From the NCBI GenBank assembly GCA_944388805.1, contig CALXKE010000006.1:1-64000 (forward strand): a stretch of 64,000 nucleotides of DNA. The letters are read 5' to 3'. The number at the start of each line of letters is the position of its first letter. Positions within the stretch are counted from its first letter, which is position 1. The position numbers and the translations under genes are program-made. Source of the stretch: an uncultured Clostridia bacterium. Lineage in GTDB: Bacteria; Bacillota; Clostridia; TANB77; CAG-508. Below are positions 61,227 through 64,000 of the stretch, piece by piece. The notes beneath the pieces are model-generated. The model made no database searches. It saw only the letters and a program-made list of their open reading frames with translations, and had not been told where the DNA came from.

Positions 61227-62378
61227 CTATTTTAGAATTCTTTTTAAAATCCTCTTTATTTTACCTAATACTTTACTATATAAAGGTCTCCTTGTATATT
61301 TTTCTAAATATTTAATTATATTATTTTCATTTATTTTACCATTTGAAATATTTAAAAAGAATTTATCCCTATGTTTATTTTTTGATAAATTAGTATGATG
61401 ATTATAACGAAATGCTTCTTTTACATTAACTTCTTTATAATCTAACATATCTTTTATTTTATCAAAAATTTTCTCTGCTTTTTCTGAATTAACCGTTAAA
61501 AGAGAAATTCCTTTGTTATCATTGAATTCCGGAAGTATTTTTTCAACTCCCCATAAATCTCCTATTGTAAAATCCGCCTTTCTATTCTCATCTACAAACT
61601 GACAATAATAGCAAGAAGGTCTATTAATAAGTTGATTACCTGAAAAAGCGGTTATATATTCTTGTATTCTTTTTTTCGTACCATCCTGAAATTGTATATA
61701 TGCACTATTATTCATCTCTTTGTCTTTACTTCTAAAATAAATCTGTTTTACTTTCTGTTTAGATATGTTTTCATGATTCTTAATATACATCTTTAACACT
61801 TTTGGTGATGGATTAGCATGACATATAATTTCACATAGTATTAACTTTTCACTATCTTTTCCTAAAAAATTTCTTAGTCCTTGCACTTGACATGGTGTTC
61901 CAGTAAATAATACATATCTATCTTCGTTTAAAAATTCTTTTACTTTCTCATATGAACTGTTTAAATCACTTCTTACATATTTCGAAAAACTAAATTTTTT
62001 ACATTCTTCTATAGTTTCTCCATAGTCATGCATAGCAACTAAATTTTCATTAAGCTTAACACCAAAAACGACCCCTTTTTTACTTATAACATATTCTACT
62101 AATATTTTAAACATTCCGCCAGAAGTACTGTTTTTTCTTTCTGCCTCATTTTTGTTCTTAGCCGCATATGCTTTTATTTCATAATTATTTTTCCCTACAA
62201 TATTACTGCAAACATTTCTACATTTATTACATTTAATACATTTTTCTTCATCAATTTCGGGGTACAAAAATCCTTCTTCATCTTCTATCATTTCTATTGC
62301 ATTTACTGGGCATAGTAAACTACAAGTCCCACAACCATTACAATCTTCTTTTTTATGTGTATCGAAATAACTATTCAT
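61227..62378 (-). CDS. FrhB-like iron-sulfur flavoprotein (coenzyme F420 hydrogenase beta-subunit family)
   Basis: 383 residues. The N-terminus has two 4Fe-4S motifs (CNGCGTCSLLCP and CIKCNKCRNVC). The FrhB domains follow, with STSGGMFKILVEYVI, FTGTPCQVQGLRNFLG and CYYCQF...ADFTIGDLWG. In exopolysaccharide clusters such proteins lie beside polysaccharide pyruvyl transferases and flippases; the exact reaction there is not established. AAGGTG lies six bases before the ATG at 62378; a GTG at 62387 is less likely. Ten bases after the flippase gene. Confidence 0.88.
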   Translation of the reverse strand: MNSYFDTHKKEDCNGCGTCSLLCPVNAIEMIEDEEGFLYPEIDEEKCIKCNKCRNVCSNIVGKNNYEIKAYAAKNKNEAERKNSTSGGMFKILVEYVISKKGVVFGVKLNENLVAMHDYGETIEECKKFSFSKYVRSDLNSSYEKVKEFLNEDRYVLFTGTPCQVQGLRNFLGKDSEKLILCEIICHANPSPKVLKMYIKNHENISKQKVKQIYFRSKDKEMNNSAYIQFQDGTKKRIQEYITAFSGNQLINRPSCYYCQFVDENRKADFTIGDLWGVEKILPEFNDNKGISLLTVNSEKAEKIFDKIKDMLDYKEVNVKEAFRYNHHTNLSKNKHRDKFFLNISNGKINENNIIKYLEKYTRRPLYSKVLGKIKRILKRILK

Positions 62379-62388
62379 AAACTTCACC

Positions 62389-63795
62389 TTATTTTCTTTT
62401 TATTACCATGTTAAAAATAGCTTTTAAATTTTTCCTATTTACTATATATGCATATGCAATAGCTAATAATATTCCAAATACATATATAATCATACTATGA
62501 GAAAGATAGTATATTAGTAAAATAATGCTTAATACTAGAATACTAGAAACAATGAATGTCTTATCTATTTTTATTTCAAAATATCTCTTTTTTATATCAC
62601 GTATTCTATATACAGACATTATTAAATAAGCGCTTAATGATGCAATTGAAGCGGCATATAAATCTATAAAATTAATCAATAATACGCTTACAGCTATATT
62701 TATAATTGCAGAGACTATAGAAGTACTTGCAATTGCTTTCGTATTTTTTTTTGCTACATAAATTGCACTTATTAATCCTACAACTACATTAAAGATCGAA
62801 CCTATCATCATTACTGGTACTTGATTATATCCTTCTGAATAATTTTCATTTATCATTATAGGATAAACAATTGGCATAAATGCTATTATTCCAACAGCGA
62901 TAGCAACAAAAAATCTAAGCATTTCATTTATTGTCTTATTTAAAAATTCCTTAGCATCTGAATCATTTATATGCAAAGCTACTGTCTCAGTCCAACTTAA
63001 ATTAAAAATATTATAAATTGTTATATAAACACTAGAAAATTTACTAGCTGCTGAAAATATACCATTTTTTGCTACCCCTAACATAGATGAAATTATAACT
63101 CTATTTGAACCACTAAATACCCACCATGAAATAGCATTTGGTACTAAAGGTAATGAATATGACCATAACTTCTTTAATAATTTTTTCTTAAATGCTTTAT
63201 AACTAATATATCTGTATAATTTAAGGGAAAATATATAATAAAGAGCACAAAGAATTTGCCCTAACATGTTAGCCATTAACATTCCAGTAGCACCAAATCT
63301 AAATACTACTAGGAATAAAATATTAAATAAAATTGTACTTAATGCTGATAAAAAACTTCCTATTGCATATTTAATATTATCTCCTAATCCTCTAGCTATT
63401 TGTTGCATCAATGAAGCAAATATGTATGCTATTACATTTGTTGCCAAGAAATATTTATAATCATTATCAACAAATGGTGCTATTGAAAAAAACACACATA
63501 AGTATATTCCACATTGAATAGTCACCGCTATCAAAGCTGTAGAAATTATACTTTTCTTATTTCTCTCTTTATCTCTATTATCAATTAATTTTCTAAATAC
63601 AGCTTGTTCTACTTGAAATGTCACTATTGGTAAAAGTAATGAAACTAATGTATTTAACAAATCTACTGTACCATATTCTTCTGTTGATAAAATATATGTA
63701 TATAATGGTAGTAAGAAAAAAGTTATTGCTTGCGTACATATCTTTCCTATTGTTATTATTGCTGTATTCTTTAGTAACGTCTTTTCTCTATTCAT
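62389..63795 (-). CDS. Oligosaccharide flippase (Wzx/MATE-like)
   Basis: 468 residues with about 12-14 membrane helices. The N-terminal KNTAIITIGKICTQAITFFLLPLYTYILSTEEYGTVDLLNTL is characteristic of polysaccharide transport proteins of the RfbX/Wzx group. It would move lipid-linked repeat units across the membrane. RBS AAAGGAAGG. Between the pyruvyl-transferase-like tail and the FrhB-like gene. Confidence 0.92.
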   Translation of the reverse strand: MNREKTLLKNTAIITIGKICTQAITFFLLPLYTYILSTEEYGTVDLLNTLVSLLLPIVTFQVEQAVFRKLIDNRDKERNKKSIISTALIAVTIQCGIYLCVFFSIAPFVDNDYKYFLATNVIAYIFASLMQQIARGLGDNIKYAIGSFLSALSTILFNILFLVVFRFGATGMLMANMLGQILCALYYIFSLKLYRYISYKAFKKKLLKKLWSYSLPLVPNAISWWVFSGSNRVIISSMLGVAKNGIFSAASKFSSVYITIYNIFNLSWTETVALHINDSDAKEFLNKTINEMLRFFVAIAVGIIAFMPIVYPIMINENYSEGYNQVPVMMIGSIFNVVVGLISAIYVAKKNTKAIASTSIVSAIINIAVSVLLINFIDLYAASIASLSAYLIMSVYRIRDIKKRYFEIKIDKTFIVSSILVLSIILLIYYLSHSMIIYVFGILLAIAYAYIVNRKNLKAIFNMVIKRK

Positions 63796-63808
63796 TATTT
63801 TCCTTCCT

Positions 63809-64000
63809 TTAATTGATAGCTTTTTCTATCCAATCTAAAGATTTTTTTCTTTCTGTCTCTAATAACTTTTTTGTTTTTTCATAATTAATTTCTTTATTAT
63901 AATCTATTTTTTTAAATTCTTCTAAATCTTTAACTGCTCTATTTTCAATTTCTAATTTATTTAATAAATTATATACTCTAGATCCTGTAATCTTGTGTGG
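63809..64000 (-). CDS. C-terminal tail of a polysaccharide pyruvyl-transferase-like protein (cut by window edge)
   Basis: The last 63 codons only. The visible start PHKITGSRVYNLLNKLEIENRAV resembles the C-terminal region of polysaccharide pyruvyl transferases, and the position beside an FrhB-like protein and a flippase supports this. Because most of the protein is outside the window, the assignment is tentative. Stop 13 bases before the flippase start. Confidence 0.5.
   Translation of the reverse strand, partial: PHKITGSRVYNLLNKLEIENRAVKDLEEFKKIDYNKEINYEKTKKLLETERKKSLDWIEKAIN

Overview
The window comes from a very AT-rich, low-GC Gram-positive spore former, most likely a member of the Clostridia. 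This rests on the complete spoIIIAA-AH sporulation operon, a tRNA-sensing T-box leader, AGGAGG ribosome-binding sites, the AT-biased codon use, and the absence of any outer-membrane gene. The standard bacterial code fits all genes. Most genes lie on the minus strand. No rRNA, tRNA, CRISPR array, insertion-sequence transposase or prophage module was seen.

Layout. 0-1.1 kb: 5' part of ileS behind a T-box riboswitch. 1.2-5.8 kb: an Rpn/PD-(D/E)XK protein, three small membrane proteins, a type I toxin-antitoxin-like locus, and an ECF sigma/anti-sigma pair. 5.9-10 kb: fatty-acid genes fabI, accA, accD, accC. 10.3-16.4 kb: a small HTH regulator and spoIIIA. 16.6-24.3 kb: an unrecognised roughly 800-residue protein, a polysaccharide deacetylase, metG and a MecA-type penicillin-binding protein. 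24.5-28.6 kb: a GLUG-repeat protein and a BlaR1/BlaI-type pair behind twin TACA-N2-TGTA operators. 28.7-37.8 kb: a cell-surface operon (LPxT-like protein, sortase, 1773-residue Ig-like protein, membrane protein, HExxH protein). 37.9-47.5 kb: alpha/beta hydrolase, thioredoxin and a reductase-like flavoprotein, hisS, a metallo-beta-lactamase-fold protein, rel and recJ. 47.7-49.9 kb: a divergent deacetylase/glycosyltransferase pair resembling exopolysaccharide (PNAG) genes. 50-53.3 kb: a foreign-looking stretch with a tandem HD-domain protein, a nucleoside phosphorylase, two tandem small RNAs and a micro-ORF. 53.3-58.4 kb: feoB, feoA, a FUSC-like membrane protein, asd. 58.7-64 kb: glmM and the end of an exopolysaccharide cluster (CpsB-type phosphatase, FrhB-like protein, flippase, pyruvyl-transferase-like tail).

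Two loci have the logic of antisense-controlled small peptides. At 3.8-4.2 kb a 37-residue hydrophobic peptide gene faces a short RNA across a shared terminator. At 52.4-52.8 kb two tandem sRNAs, each with its own promoter and terminator-like hairpin, face a 34-residue ORF. The loop of the second sRNA is complementary to the start region of that ORF's mRNA. Neither locus is visible as a long ORF.

The intergenic spaces carry several dispersed palindromic families: a TTGTATAGG...CCGTATACAA element, GGGGACG-type REP-like hairpins, three long inverted-repeat (MITE-like) elements, and a GAACTTT...AAAGTTC hairpin confined to spoIIIA. They sit in leaders, between operon genes and next to terminators. 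All functional calls are from reading the sequence; no database search was run.
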